DNA of 64,000 bases, taken from the NCBI GenBank assembly GCA_023411795.1, contig JAEYOK010000030.1:1-64000 (forward strand), written 5' to 3'. Positions 8,927-17,406 of the stretch are shown here, one piece after another. Below the pieces are notes generated by a model. It ran no database searches, was not told where the DNA came from, and saw nothing but the letters and a program-made list of their open reading frames with translations. The DNA is from Bacillota bacterium (GTDB taxonomy: Bacteria; Bacillota; Clostridia; DSM-8532). How positions within the stretch are numbered: position 1 is the first letter of the stretch; each line of letters begins with the position of its first letter. Position numbers and translations under genes: made by a program.

Positions 8927-9727
8927 ATGAAAAGGTTCACATTTGCAAAAGTTTTTACAGTTTTGGTTATATGCATTTTTACAGCAGTATGTAATCCATC
9001 ATTTGTTTTAGGCGACGTGATTTGGGAGCCAAAGGATAGTTTTTACGAGAAAATGAGAGAGGACTGTCATTATGAAGACAGAACTTATTTAGCCAATGGC
9101 GAGAAGGGATATGTGACTGTTTATAAAAATCCTAAATCTAGCAGAGTAGTTACTGATATTGAAAACGGTAAGGATATCTACATCCTCTTCACATATGAGG
9201 ATAAATCCGGCCAAAAATGGGGGCTCACCGAGTTTTACGACGACTCGCAGAAGAACGGCTGGGTGCTTATGGGCGAACTTATAGCCCTCTATGATCATTT
9301 ATCCTTTTGTAATGATCACGAAAAAGAATTTGTAGACTACGACGGGAGTTTTAACCCTGATAAACTCGAAGATATAGTTTATGTTTGGAATTATCCCGGT
9401 TCAGATGTCATTACCAGTAAACTATATAAAGATGAGCTACAGAAATACCTACCGAGTTTCTCTTATATGTACAAAGATGATGAAGAAAGGCAATGGGCCT
9501 ACTTTGGGTACTATATGGGAAGAGAGGGTTGGATATGCTTGACCGATCCTGAAAACGAAAGTTTACCTGCTGTGAAGGTGGATTATGAAGGTTTGATTCC
9601 CGCATCAAAACCCGAAAGGTCTCTTGCTACGAGAAATGAGTTATTGCTCTTTTTAATTCTTGTAGGTGGGGTTGTTATTGTAACCGCGATTCTTATAAAG
9701 GTGTTTTATGGCAAAAAGAAGGCATAA
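8927..9727 (+). CDS. Secreted, C-terminally membrane-anchored protein of unknown function
   Basis: This 266-residue protein has an N-terminal signal peptide (residues about 1-30, cleavage plausible after the FVLG segment), a hydrophilic aromatic-rich extracellular region, and a C-terminal hydrophobic segment (about 237-260) followed by YGKKKA. It is therefore probably a type I membrane protein facing outward. Parts of the ectodomain (YVTVYKNPKSSRVVTDIENG and KNGWVLMGELIALYDH) resemble bacterial SH3-type ligand folds, with a repeated G-W-V/I motif (residues about 107 and 205). It is the third gene of the MFS-like operon. A cell-wall-facing sensory or accessory role is possible, but no function is demonstrated. 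Confidence 0.72.
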   Translation: MKRFTFAKVFTVLVICIFTAVCNPSFVLGDVIWEPKDSFYEKMREDCHYEDRTYLANGEKGYVTVYKNPKSSRVVTDIENGKDIYILFTYEDKSGQKWGLTEFYDDSQKNGWVLMGELIALYDHLSFCNDHEKEFVDYDGSFNPDKLEDIVYVWNYPGSDVITSKLYKDELQKYLPSFSYMYKDDEERQWAYFGYYMGREGWICLTDPENESLPAVKVDYEGLIPASKPERSLATRNELLLFLILVGGVVIVTAILIKVFYGKKKA

Positions 9728-9863
9728 GGTGATTCAGCTAATTATTCGAGTATATGGGGTTATTAAATTAATTAGCTTTTGAGTATTTTTTTGTACCTCA
9801 GCGATATTTTGATAGTATTATAATAGAAAAACAAAAATATGTACTAACATTGGAGGTAGTAGT

Positions 9864-10253
9864 ATGTTTCCGGCAGGACCCGGCATAATGTTCAGTGTAG
9901 TTCCGACTATTGTAACAATCGGCTTTATAGTTGTTTTTAGTATTATTATCATTACTGTATTAAAAGGGCTTGCCCAGTGGAATAAAAACAATCATTCACC
10001 TATCCTAACAGTTGTGGCGAGAGTGGTGGCAAAAAGGACAAGTGTTTCACACCATACACACCATCATGCAGGGAACACGGGTATGCATCACAGGTCATCA
10101 TCAACTTCATATTATGTTACTTTTGAATTTGAGAGCGGTGATAGACTAGAGCTCCATGTTCCCAGTGATGAGTTTGGGTATCTTATCGAAGGCGATATGG
10201 GAAGGCTGACCTTCCAGGGTACCAGATATAAAGGCTTCCAAAGAGATATTTAG
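9864..10253 (+). CDS. DUF2500 family membrane protein
   Basis: This 129-residue protein has one N-terminal membrane helix (about residues 12-36), a short linker, a His-rich loop (SHHTHHHAGN, about residues 62-71) and a C-terminal beta-rich domain ending in SYYVTFEFESGDRLELHV...GDMGRLTFQGTRYKGF. That ending is the recognisable DUF2500 signature. The function of DUF2500 is not known. The His cluster could bind a metal or may just be a variable linker. A TGGAGGTAGT ribosome binding site precedes the ATG. The gene is monocistronic and convergent with the flavodoxin-like gene. Confidence 0.85.
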   Translation: MFPAGPGIMFSVVPTIVTIGFIVVFSIIIITVLKGLAQWNKNNHSPILTVVARVVAKRTSVSHHTHHHAGNTGMHHRSSSTSYYVTFEFESGDRLELHVPSDEFGYLIEGDMGRLTFQGTRYKGFQRDI

Positions 10254-10276
10254 AAATAAATATCTCTTTTCTTTAT

Positions 10277-10774
10277 TTATTTAAGCCACTCCAATACTGG
10301 TGCAAGATTTTCTACTGATGCAAAAGACCTTCCGTTATTTATCATATTGATTGTTTCAAGGTCTTCATCGGTTTTGACTTCTTTTTTATCTATTTCCTTC
10401 ATAATTATTTTTGACATCATATTCATCAAAAGTTTATTTAGTCCACGGAGCTTACTTCCGTCATAGCCGCCTTGTAGATAGAAGGATTTTAAATCGGATA
10501 TTTTGTTTCTTTCGACCATTTCTTTAAGGGCTACTTCAGAAGCGCGTCTCATACCAACACCACATACAGCTTTCACATTGTAGTTTTTTGAAGCTTTTTC
10601 GAATCCTTTAATACCAGAAGCGAAGAGCCAACCCATATAAATAATCTCATCCTGTTTTGTAAGATGTTTGTGTGCTTCTTTATGTTCGTATACCGGTAGA
10701 CCAGTTTTTTGTCCGAGTAATTCTGCGTACTTTTTGGTATTACCTGTTTTAGATTCAAATACAATAGCTTTCAT
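10277..10774 (-). CDS. Flavodoxin-like protein
   Basis: This 165-residue protein begins MKAIVFESKTGNTKKYAELL, where the S-K-T-G-N-T phosphate-binding loop of flavodoxin-fold FMN proteins is clear (residues about 8-13). A second FMN-contacting segment, YMGWLFASGIKGF, follows near residue 46. The length fits flavodoxin or the protoporphyrinogen-oxidase-like flavodoxin group. It is probably a cytosolic low-potential electron carrier or small flavin oxidoreductase. ATG 10774 is chosen because GGGGG lies 8 bases upstream on the minus strand; the longer reading frame from 10789 lacks such a site. Whether it pairs with the nearby pyruvate:ferredoxin oxidoreductase is speculation. Confidence 0.82.
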   Translation of the reverse strand: MKAIVFESKTGNTKKYAELLGQKTGLPVYEHKEAHKHLTKQDEIIYMGWLFASGIKGFEKASKNYNVKAVCGVGMRRASEVALKEMVERNKISDLKSFYLQGGYDGSKLRGLNKLLMNMMSKIIMKEIDKKEVKTDEDLETINMINNGRSFASVENLAPVLEWLK

Positions 10775-10945
10775 AAAAATTACCCCCAAAAATACATATT
10801 CTGGTTAACTATTCATAATAACAATATATAAATAAACTAAAGCTGTCAACATTGCCTAAAAAATTTTATTACACTGTTCGTACTACATATGTAATACAAA
10901 TTTGGACATTATAAAAGTTGAGAAAAATCCTTTAGGGGGAGTTTT

Positions 10946-11113
10946 ATGGCTGAAAACAGGTTCAAGGAAAAACACATGGGAACGCCAATTGAAAAGCATG
11001 ATACTGCTGCATGGGCAAATATTGCATCAATTAAGAAGGTCTCAAAGGTGACCATGCCCAGTGAGCTTCAGGTAGATAATGCGAAGGAATATGTGGATTC
11101 AAACGAAAAATGA
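10946..11113 (+). CDS. DUF3787 / CDIF630_02480-type small spore surface protein
   Basis: This 55-residue gene has a strong GGGGGAG ribosome binding site 5 bases before ATG. The product starts MAENRFKEKHMGTPIEKHDT, continues with an AAWANI segment and ends VDNAKEYVDSNEK. The FKEKHMGxPxEKHDTAAW and VDNAKEWVDxN patterns are the hallmark of the DUF3787 family, which from memory is now named after a C. difficile spore surface protein. It is a small, charged, soluble protein with no signal peptide. It supports a spore-forming host. A related-looking small gene lies at 49519-49692. Confidence 0.8.
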   Translation: MAENRFKEKHMGTPIEKHDTAAWANIASIKKVSKVTMPSELQVDNAKEYVDSNEK

Positions 11114-11121
11114 CTAAATGT

Positions 11122-11196
11122 CATTCTGAGCGAAGCGAAGAATCTTATATGATAACAATGTAGTTATAAGATTCTTCGCTTCGCTCTATTTAGAAT
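11122..11196. terminator. Long inverted repeat acting as bidirectional terminator
   Basis: The left arm 11122-11149 (containing GAGCGAAGCGAAGAATC) pairs over its whole length with 11164-11196 (containing GATTCTTCGCTTCGCTC), apart from a 5-base bulge AATAG in the right arm. The loop is about 14 nt. It lies between the convergent spore-protein gene and nifJ. I have seen the GCGAAGCGAAGAATC motif as a widespread dispersed palindrome in other bacterial genomes, so it may be a mobile or REP-like sequence used as a terminator. Confidence 0.65.
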
Positions 11197-11213
11197 GAAA
11201 AAATACAATTCAT

Positions 11214-14200
11214 TTATTCTTGTGCTATTTTTTTATAGCTTTCATACCGTTCCAGTGCGTGCTTTTCGGCTATATCGTACATATCATCAGCTATATCAGG
11301 GAAGACAGTCTTTAGTGAAGAATACCTGACTTCGCTGGTAATAAACTCTTTATAGTCCTTAGTAGGCTGTTTAGATTCAAGCATAAAGGGATTCTTGCCA
11401 TCCTCTTTAAGCATTGGATTATATCTGTATAAATGCCAATATCCTGCTTCGACAGCCCGTTTTTCCTGGAACATGCTTGTTCCCATACCTGTTTTTATAC
11501 CATGGCTGATACAGGGAGAATATGCGATTATAAGCGATGGACCTTTGTAGCTCTCAGCCTCGGTGATAACCTTAATTGTTTGGTTCATATTAGCACCCAT
11601 TGCTATTTGAGCAACATAAACATAACCATAGCTCATAGCCATCATTCCCAAGTCTTTTTTTCTTATTTTTTTGCCGGCTGCTGCGAATTTTGCGACTGCG
11701 GAGGTCTGAGTGGATTTTGATGCCTGACCGCCTGTGTTAGAGTATATTTCGGTATCCATGACGAAGATATTGACATCGTCGCCCGTGGCCAGAACATGAT
11801 CCAAGCCGCCATAACCGATATCATACGCCCAACCGTCTCCACCTATAATCCAGAATGATCTCTTTACAAGGAAATCCTTAAGCTTAATAATCTCGGAAAT
11901 GGGATAAACAGAAGAATACAAGTTTGTTTTTAATTGGTCAAGTATGGCTTTTGAAGCCTCTCTAGAGCCATCACCATCTTCCATATTTTCCAGCCATGAT
12001 GAAAACGCAGTCTTAAGTCGGTCGCCAATGTCGGCAGTTAAGGCCTGCTGTATTAGCTTAGCGAGCTTTTCTCGTATTTGCTTGACTCCAAGATACATAC
12101 CGTAGCCATATTCAGCGTTATCTTCAAAAAGCGAGTTAGCCCATGCGGGTCCCTTTCCGTCCGAGTTAGTACTATAGGCGATGGATGGTGCGCTGGCTCC
12201 CCAGATTGAAGAGCAGCCTGTGGCATTGGCTATCATCATTCTCTCTCCGAAAAGCTGGGTCAAGAGGCGTATATACGGAGTCTCACCGCAACCGGGACAG
12301 GCTCCGTTAAACTCTAAATGGGGTTGCAAAAGCTGGCTTCCTTTGATAGTGTTTTTGTCCATTAATGCACCCTTGTTTTTTATAGTCATAGCATATTCCC
12401 AGTTTTCTTTCTGAGCTTCTATCTGCTCTTCTGCAGCTTTCATAATAAGAGCTTTTCCTTTTGCAGGGCATACATCGGCACAGTTGCCGCAGCCTGTACA
12501 GTCCAGTGGAGAGACCTGTATTCGCCAGTTAAGGTGTCCAAGATCCTTACCTGCAAGCTTTTTGCTTTCGAATGACTTGGGAGCATTTTTAATATCATCC
12601 TCATCTAGAACGAAAGCACGAATAGTGGCATGGGGACAAACATAGGAACATTGACCACATTGGATGCATTTTTCTATCTGCCACTCCGGCAGCATTACGG
12701 CAATTCCTCTCTTTTCATAAGCAGTGGTTCCCAACGGATAAGAACCATCCTCCATACCGATAAATGCGCTTACCGGAAGCTCATCACCTTCATTGCGTGC
12801 CATTTTCCTTTGAATATTCTTGACAAAATCAGGCTCATCTTTAATTTGTTGAGGCTCTTTATTTGAGTTTTTCCACGAACTGGGAACTTTGACCTCAATC
12901 AGAGACTCTATACCTCTGTCAACGGCAGCTTTGTTCATATCAACAACCTTCGGGCCTTTTTTACCGTACATTTTTTCTATGGATTCCTTGAGGTAGCTTA
13001 CAGCATCATTCACAGGAATAATGTTTGCCAGTTTGAAGAACGCAGACTGCATTATCATGTTTATTCGATTTCCCAATCCAATTTCAGAGGCAATTGAAAT
13101 GGCATCAATAATATAGAACTTTATTTTATTTTTTGCTATATAAGTCTTAATGGACGAAGGCAGATGCTCATCCAATTCATCTTCTTTCCAGGGACAGTTT
13201 AAAACAAAGGTTCCGCCTTCCTTTAGATCTTTGAGGATATCAAAATTATAGATGAATGATTTATTGTGACATGCTATATAGTCCGCATGATAAACCAGAT
13301 AGGGCGACCGTAAAGGTGAAGGACCGAAACGCAGGTGGGATATTGTTGAGCCACCTGATTTTTTGCTGTCATAAGAGAAATAGCCCTGCACATACTTATC
13401 TGTATTATCACCGATTATTTTTATTGCCGATTTATTTGCTCCTACCGTGCCATCGGAGCCCAAGCCCCAGAATTTGCAGCTTATAGTCCCTGGTGGAGTT
13501 GTTTCTACAATTTCCTCTTCCTTCAGAGAAAGATGGGTTACATCGTCATTAATTCCTATTGTAAAATTATTCTTTGGGTTTTTATCCATCAGATTACTAA
13601 AGACGGCTATTATCTGGGAAGGGGTAGTATCTTTTGAGCCCAACCCATAGCGGCCGCCGATTATCTGTGGTTGTACTTCTTTTTTCTGATACAGCTTAGC
13701 AACATCTAGATAAAGAGGCTCTCCAGGGGAACCAGGCTCTTTTGTCCTGTCCAGAACCGCAATTTTTTTTACAGTTTTGGGCATAGACTCAAAGAAATGC
13801 TTTTCTGAGAAAGGACGATAAAGGTGAACCTTTAATACACCGACTTTTTCACCCTTTTGCATCAGATAATCTATTGTTTCTTGAATAGTATCGCAAACAG
13901 AACCCATAGCTACAATTACACGCTCGGCATCCTTTGCTCCGTAATAATCGAAGGGATGGTACTCTCGACCAGTGAGATTCTTTATTTTGTGCATATAGTC
14001 ACATACTATTTCAGGTACTTTGTCGAAGAATCTATTTTGCACCTCCCTACCTTGGAAATAGATGTCAGGATTTTGCGATGTACCTCTTACTACCGGATGC
14101 TCAGGATTCAGAGCCCGTTGCCTGAATTCACTAATTGCATTGTGGTTAACTAACTTATTCAGGTCATCATATTCTATTACTTCGATTTTTTGTATCTCAT

Positions 14201-14726
14201 GGGAGGTTCTGAATCCATCAAAAAAGTGTAAGAATGGCAGTCTTGCTTCAATTGCAGACAAATGCGCTATGCAACCTAAATCCATTGCTTCCTGGACGTT
14301 GGAGGAAGCAAGCATAACCACTCCCGTCTGGCGGCATGCCATTACATCCTGATGATCACCAAATATTGATAAAGCGTGTGTCGCAAGAGCTCTTGCAGAT
14401 ACATGAAGTACTCCGGGAAGCAGTTCTCCTACCATCTTGTAGATGTTCGGTATCATTAAAAGTAAGCCTTGAGAGGCGGTATAAGTGGTAGTAAGAGCTC
14501 CTGCTGCAAGGGAACCGTGCATTGCGCCTGCAGCTCCCGCCTCGGATTGCATTTCAACAACCTTAACTTCCTGACCGAATATATTTTTTTTCCCATGGGC
14601 TGACCATTCATCAACACCTTCTGCCATGGGGGACGAAGGTGTTATAGGGAAAATCGTCGCCACCTCGGTAAAGGCGTATGAAGCATAGGCCGCGGCTTGG
14701 TTTCCATCCATTGTTTTCTTAGCCAT
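11214..14726 (-). CDS. nifJ: Pyruvate:ferredoxin (flavodoxin) oxidoreductase, single-chain
   Basis: The 1170-residue length is typical of the homodimeric enzyme that converts pyruvate and CoA to acetyl-CoA and CO2 with transfer of electrons to ferredoxin. The domains are in the normal order: N-terminal pyrimidine-binding domain (FPITPSSPMAE, EGVDEW), the gamma domain, a ferredoxin-like insert with two 4Fe-4S motifs (CIQCGQCSYVCP near 687 and CTGCGNCADVCP near 743), and the TPP domain (GACPGCGETPY near 808, GGDGWAYDIGYGGLDH near 960). A third cluster is served by the Cys residues of the GCPGCG-type segment and a later Cys. AAGGAGAAG precedes the ATG. It is the central fermentation enzyme and is transcribed alone, divergently from an ABC exporter. 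Confidence 0.97.
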   Translation of the reverse strand: MAKKTMDGNQAAAYASYAFTEVATIFPITPSSPMAEGVDEWSAHGKKNIFGQEVKVVEMQSEAGAAGAMHGSLAAGALTTTYTASQGLLLMIPNIYKMVGELLPGVLHVSARALATHALSIFGDHQDVMACRQTGVVMLASSNVQEAMDLGCIAHLSAIEARLPFLHFFDGFRTSHEIQKIEVIEYDDLNKLVNHNAISEFRQRALNPEHPVVRGTSQNPDIYFQGREVQNRFFDKVPEIVCDYMHKIKNLTGREYHPFDYYGAKDAERVIVAMGSVCDTIQETIDYLMQKGEKVGVLKVHLYRPFSEKHFFESMPKTVKKIAVLDRTKEPGSPGEPLYLDVAKLYQKKEVQPQIIGGRYGLGSKDTTPSQIIAVFSNLMDKNPKNNFTIGINDDVTHLSLKEEEIVETTPPGTISCKFWGLGSDGTVGANKSAIKIIGDNTDKYVQGYFSYDSKKSGGSTISHLRFGPSPLRSPYLVYHADYIACHNKSFIYNFDILKDLKEGGTFVLNCPWKEDELDEHLPSSIKTYIAKNKIKFYIIDAISIASEIGLGNRINMIMQSAFFKLANIIPVNDAVSYLKESIEKMYGKKGPKVVDMNKAAVDRGIESLIEVKVPSSWKNSNKEPQQIKDEPDFVKNIQRKMARNEGDELPVSAFIGMEDGSYPLGTTAYEKRGIAVMLPEWQIEKCIQCGQCSYVCPHATIRAFVLDEDDIKNAPKSFESKKLAGKDLGHLNWRIQVSPLDCTGCGNCADVCPAKGKALIMKAAEEQIEAQKENWEYAMTIKNKGALMDKNTIKGSQLLQPHLEFNGACPGCGETPYIRLLTQLFGERMMIANATGCSSIWGASAPSIAYSTNSDGKGPAWANSLFEDNAEYGYGMYLGVKQIREKLAKLIQQALTADIGDRLKTAFSSWLENMEDGDGSREASKAILDQLKTNLYSSVYPISEIIKLKDFLVKRSFWIIGGDGWAYDIGYGGLDHVLATGDDVNIFVMDTEIYSNTGGQASKSTQTSAVAKFAAAGKKIRKKDLGMMAMSYGYVYVAQIAMGANMNQTIKVITEAESYKGPSLIIAYSPCISHGIKTGMGTSMFQEKRAVEAGYWHLYRYNPMLKEDGKNPFMLESKQPTKDYKEFITSEVRYSSLKTVFPDIADDMYDIAEKHALERYESYKKIAQE

Positions 14727-14828
14727 TATCCACTTCTCCTTTTTATTTATTTGTTATAAATATTTTCATCCCATCTAGTATGGCTTATAATAAGGTTTTA
14801 ATTACATATAGTTAAAAATGTCATACAA

Positions 14829-14856
14829 CTAGTAGCCCAGCACAAGGGTGGTCTAC
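14829..14856. repeat. Short hairpin related to the terminator at 16669
   Basis: The sequence TAGTAGCCCAGCACAAGGG is almost the same as the start of the hairpin at 16669 (TAGTAGCCCAACACTAAAG). Here the right arm (GGTCTAC) still pairs with GTAGCCC with one mismatch. The two copies flank the ABC exporter gene. No T-run follows this copy. Confidence 0.4.
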
Positions 14857-14869
14857 ATATATTGATTGA

Positions 14870-14898
14870 TTGATAAAAAAACGATGACATAGTAAAAT
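14870..14898 (+). promoter_or_regulatory. Probable sigma-A promoter of the ABC exporter
   Basis: TTGATA (14870-14875) and TAAAAT (14893-14898) are separated by exactly 17 bases, and the gene starts 30 bases further on behind AGGAAGGA. Each hexamer is close to consensus. Confidence 0.5.
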
Positions 14899-14927
14899 AA
14901 AAATACATTTAGGAAGGACTATTTAAA

Positions 14928-16652
14928 ATGTTAAAGTTAAAAAAGTTTATTTCATATTATAAGCCTTACAAGGGCATGTTCTTTATGGATATGTTCTGCG
15001 CTCTTGTGTTATCGGGAATCGATTTATGGTTTCCTTCTCTCGTTAAGTATTTGATGGATGAGGTCTATGCAAACCGACCGGCAAACATGTTGAGCATTGT
15101 TTTATTAACAGGGGCGATACTATTATTCTTATATATAATCAGATATCTATGCCAGTATTATATAACAGCATGGGGCCATATTATGGGTGCCCGCATGGAA
15201 GCAGATATGCGAAGGGATATATTTGGTCATCTTCAAAGCTTATCATTTTCATTTTATGATAACGCCAACACAGGAAAGCTAATGTCAAGGGTAACAAACG
15301 ACTTGTTTGATATTTCCGAATTGGCTCACCACGGGCCTGAGGACTTGTTTATTTCTGTTGTTAAAATTATCGGTGCGGTTATTATAATGCTGACCATGGA
15401 TGTCAAGCTGACCTTGATTCTAATGGGGCTTATGATAGTAATTATCATTTTCACCGGTTTTTATAATCTTAAAATGAGATCTGTTTTTAGAAGGAACAGA
15501 GAAAAAATTGCATTGGTTAATGCCCAGACACAGGATAGCCTTGCCGGCATCCGAGTAGTGAAATCTTTCTCAAATGAGAATATTGAAAAAGAAAAGTTTG
15601 CCGAGGGTAATAAGCAATTTTTAGCAACCAAGGAAGACAGTTATACGATTATGGGAAAATTTTTCTCCGGAAATCAGTTCTTACAAGGAATCCTTTACCT
15701 TTGCGTACTGGTTTTGGGGGGCTATTTCTTAAGCAAAAATTATATTACTACTTCGGATCTTGTAGCGTATATTTTATTTATTAATGTATTTTTAAATCCT
15801 ATCGACAGGCTGGTCAATTTTACAGAACAACTTCAGCGTGGAATGACCGGTTTTGACAGATTCTTAGAGATTATTAATACAAAGCCCGATATTGAGAATA
15901 GCGAAAATGCCATAGAGCTTACCGATGTCGAAGGCGAGATTAAGTTTAAAGATGTTTCTTTTAGTTACAATGACAAAACAGAGGTTCTAAAGGACATTAA
16001 CCTGACCATACCTAAAGGTAATACGGTAGCGTTGGTAGGTCCGTCAGGAGGTGGCAAAACCACATTTTGCAACCTGATTCCAAGGTTTTACGAGGTAAAT
16101 GACGGAGCAATAACCATTGACGGTAAAGATATTAGAAACATTACCCTTGAGTCACTACATAGAAGCATCGGTGTTGTTCAGCAGGATGTATATATGTTCT
16201 CAGGCACAATAGGCGAAAATATATTGTACGGTAAGCCCGGAGCGTCAATGGAAGAGGTTATACAAGCTGCAAGGCTTGCAAATGCCCATGAGTTTATTAT
16301 AGATCTGGAAAACGGGTATGACACCTTTGTGGGTGAGCGAGGAGTCAAGCTTTCAGGCGGACAAAAGCAGAGGATATCCATTGCCAGAGCATTCCTAAAA
16401 AACCCGCCCATCTTGATTTTAGACGAGGCTACCTCCGCTTTGGATAATGAGAGTGAGAGGCTTGTTCAGGAATCTCTCAAGGTGCTTGCTAAAGGCCGAA
16501 CCACTCTTATTATAGCGCATAGACTTTCTACAATAAAAAACGCGGATAATATTATTGTACTTACTTCAAACGGTATAGAGGAACAGGGAACCCATCAGGA
16601 GCTTCTTGATAAAGGCGGCGTTTACGCATCTTTGCACAGTGAAATTTCCTAA
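14928..16652 (+). CDS. ABC exporter, fused permease-ATPase half-transporter
   Basis: This 574-residue protein has an N-terminal six-helix transmembrane domain (about 1-310) and a C-terminal nucleotide-binding domain: Walker A GPSGGGKTT near 370, signature LSGGQKQR near 474, Walker B ILILDEATSALD near 494 and a switch IAHR near 526. This is the MsbA/LmrA-type multidrug or lipid exporter layout, which works as a homodimer or as a heterodimer with another half. All ATPase motifs are intact, so a homodimer is possible. No partner gene is adjacent. The substrate cannot be predicted. A hairpin terminator follows, so it is a single-gene unit. Confidence 0.93.
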   Translation: MLKLKKFISYYKPYKGMFFMDMFCALVLSGIDLWFPSLVKYLMDEVYANRPANMLSIVLLTGAILLFLYIIRYLCQYYITAWGHIMGARMEADMRRDIFGHLQSLSFSFYDNANTGKLMSRVTNDLFDISELAHHGPEDLFISVVKIIGAVIIMLTMDVKLTLILMGLMIVIIIFTGFYNLKMRSVFRRNREKIALVNAQTQDSLAGIRVVKSFSNENIEKEKFAEGNKQFLATKEDSYTIMGKFFSGNQFLQGILYLCVLVLGGYFLSKNYITTSDLVAYILFINVFLNPIDRLVNFTEQLQRGMTGFDRFLEIINTKPDIENSENAIELTDVEGEIKFKDVSFSYNDKTEVLKDINLTIPKGNTVALVGPSGGGKTTFCNLIPRFYEVNDGAITIDGKDIRNITLESLHRSIGVVQQDVYMFSGTIGENILYGKPGASMEEVIQAARLANAHEFIIDLENGYDTFVGERGVKLSGGQKQRISIARAFLKNPPILILDEATSALDNESERLVQESLKVLAKGRTTLIIAHRLSTIKNADNIIVLTSNGIEEQGTHQELLDKGGVYASLHSEIS

Positions 16653-16669
16653 GCCATACATATCATCTT

Positions 16670-16706
16670 AGTAGCCCAACACTAAAGTGGGGGGCTACTA
16701 TTTTTC
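16670..16706 (+). terminator. Rho-independent terminator of the ABC exporter gene
   Basis: AGTAGCCC (16670-16677) pairs with GGGCTACT (16692-16699), followed by ATTTTTC. It lies 18 bases after the stop codon. Confidence 0.75.
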
Positions 16707-16723
16707 ATGTTGGCATAAATTTG

Positions 16724-16773
16724 GGATTACAATTTTGTAATCCTGGTGCTTCACTATAAAATATCTGATATTC
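16724..16773 (+). promoter_or_regulatory. Palindromic operator plus extended -10 promoter of the lemA operon
   Basis: GGATTACAA-TT-TTGTAATCC (16724-16743) is a perfect 9-bp inverted repeat. From the end of its TTGTAA, exactly 24 bases later, comes CTGATATTCTGAA, containing TG-A-TATTCT, an extended -10 motif without a good -35. The same arrangement, with the same spacing, recurs at 22165. If the -10 is right, the palindrome is centred near -47, a position typical of an activator site. A Spo0A-box-like TTTCGACAAA (16796-16805) lies further down in the leader. Confidence 0.55.
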
Positions 16774-16843
16774 TGAAAATAAGGCATTTCAGAGATTTCG
16801 ACAAACAACGCATATTAATAAAAATTGAAAAGGAGCGAAAGAC

Positions 16844-17398
16844 ATGGAATTTATAATCATAGGTTTACTTGTTCTTCTATTGGTAGTATGGGTAATTTTG
16901 ACTTATAACAGGCTGGCAAGAGAGAGGCTTAAGGTTAATACACAATGGAGCCAGATTGACGTGGTTCTTAAACAAAGGTCAGATCTTATTCCAAATCTGG
17001 TTGAAACAGTAAAGGGTTATGCATCCCATGAACAAGAGACTCTTCAAGCAGTCACCGATGCACGTACAAAATATGTGGGTTCATCAGATCAGACTTCTAT
17101 GATAAAGTCAAGCAATGAGCTTAGCGGAGCATTGGGAAGATTAATTGCGGTAGCCGAGGCATATCCGGAACTAAAGGCAAATCAGAATTTCTTAGAATTA
17201 CAAAAGCAAATAAGCGTATTAGAAAACAAACTGGCAGATTTTCGTCAGTTCTACAATGATACTGTTATGCGCTACAATAGGCAGGTTATAACCATTCCCA
17301 CTGTCATACTTGCTAAATTATTTAATTTTGGGGAAGCAGCCTTTTTCAATGTGGATGAAAGCGAAAAAATAAATCCAAAAATAAGCTTTGGGAAGTGA
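16844..17398 (+). CDS. lemA: LemA family protein
   Basis: This 184-residue protein has an N-terminal membrane helix (about 2-20) followed by the LemA signature: YNRLARERLKVNTQWSQIDV, then QRSDLIPNLVETVKGYASHE, and the later LQKQISVLENKLADFRQFYN and ARxFFN-like ending. LemA proteins are small membrane-anchored helical-bundle proteins of unknown biochemistry, usually encoded beside a DUF2207 protein, as here (8 bp gap). It likely works at the cell envelope. The upstream palindrome shared with the lipoprotein operon at 22319 suggests control by the adjacent two-component system. AAAGGAGCG precedes the ATG. Confidence 0.93.
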   Translation: MEFIIIGLLVLLLVVWVILTYNRLARERLKVNTQWSQIDVVLKQRSDLIPNLVETVKGYASHEQETLQAVTDARTKYVGSSDQTSMIKSSNELSGALGRLIAVAEAYPELKANQNFLELQKQISVLENKLADFRQFYNDTVMRYNRQVITIPTVILAKLFNFGEAAFFNVDESEKINPKISFGK

Positions 17399-17406
17399 GC
17401 CTTTAA

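Noticed and set aside
9791..9824. TTGTAC ... TATAAT as promoter of the DUF2500 gene
   Set aside because: The spacing of 22 bases is too long for a sigma-A promoter.
16796..16805. Single Spo0A-box-like TTTCGACAAA in the lemA leader
   Set aside because: It lies downstream of the predicted transcription start and has no tandem partner, unlike the pair at 62081; kept only as a remark.
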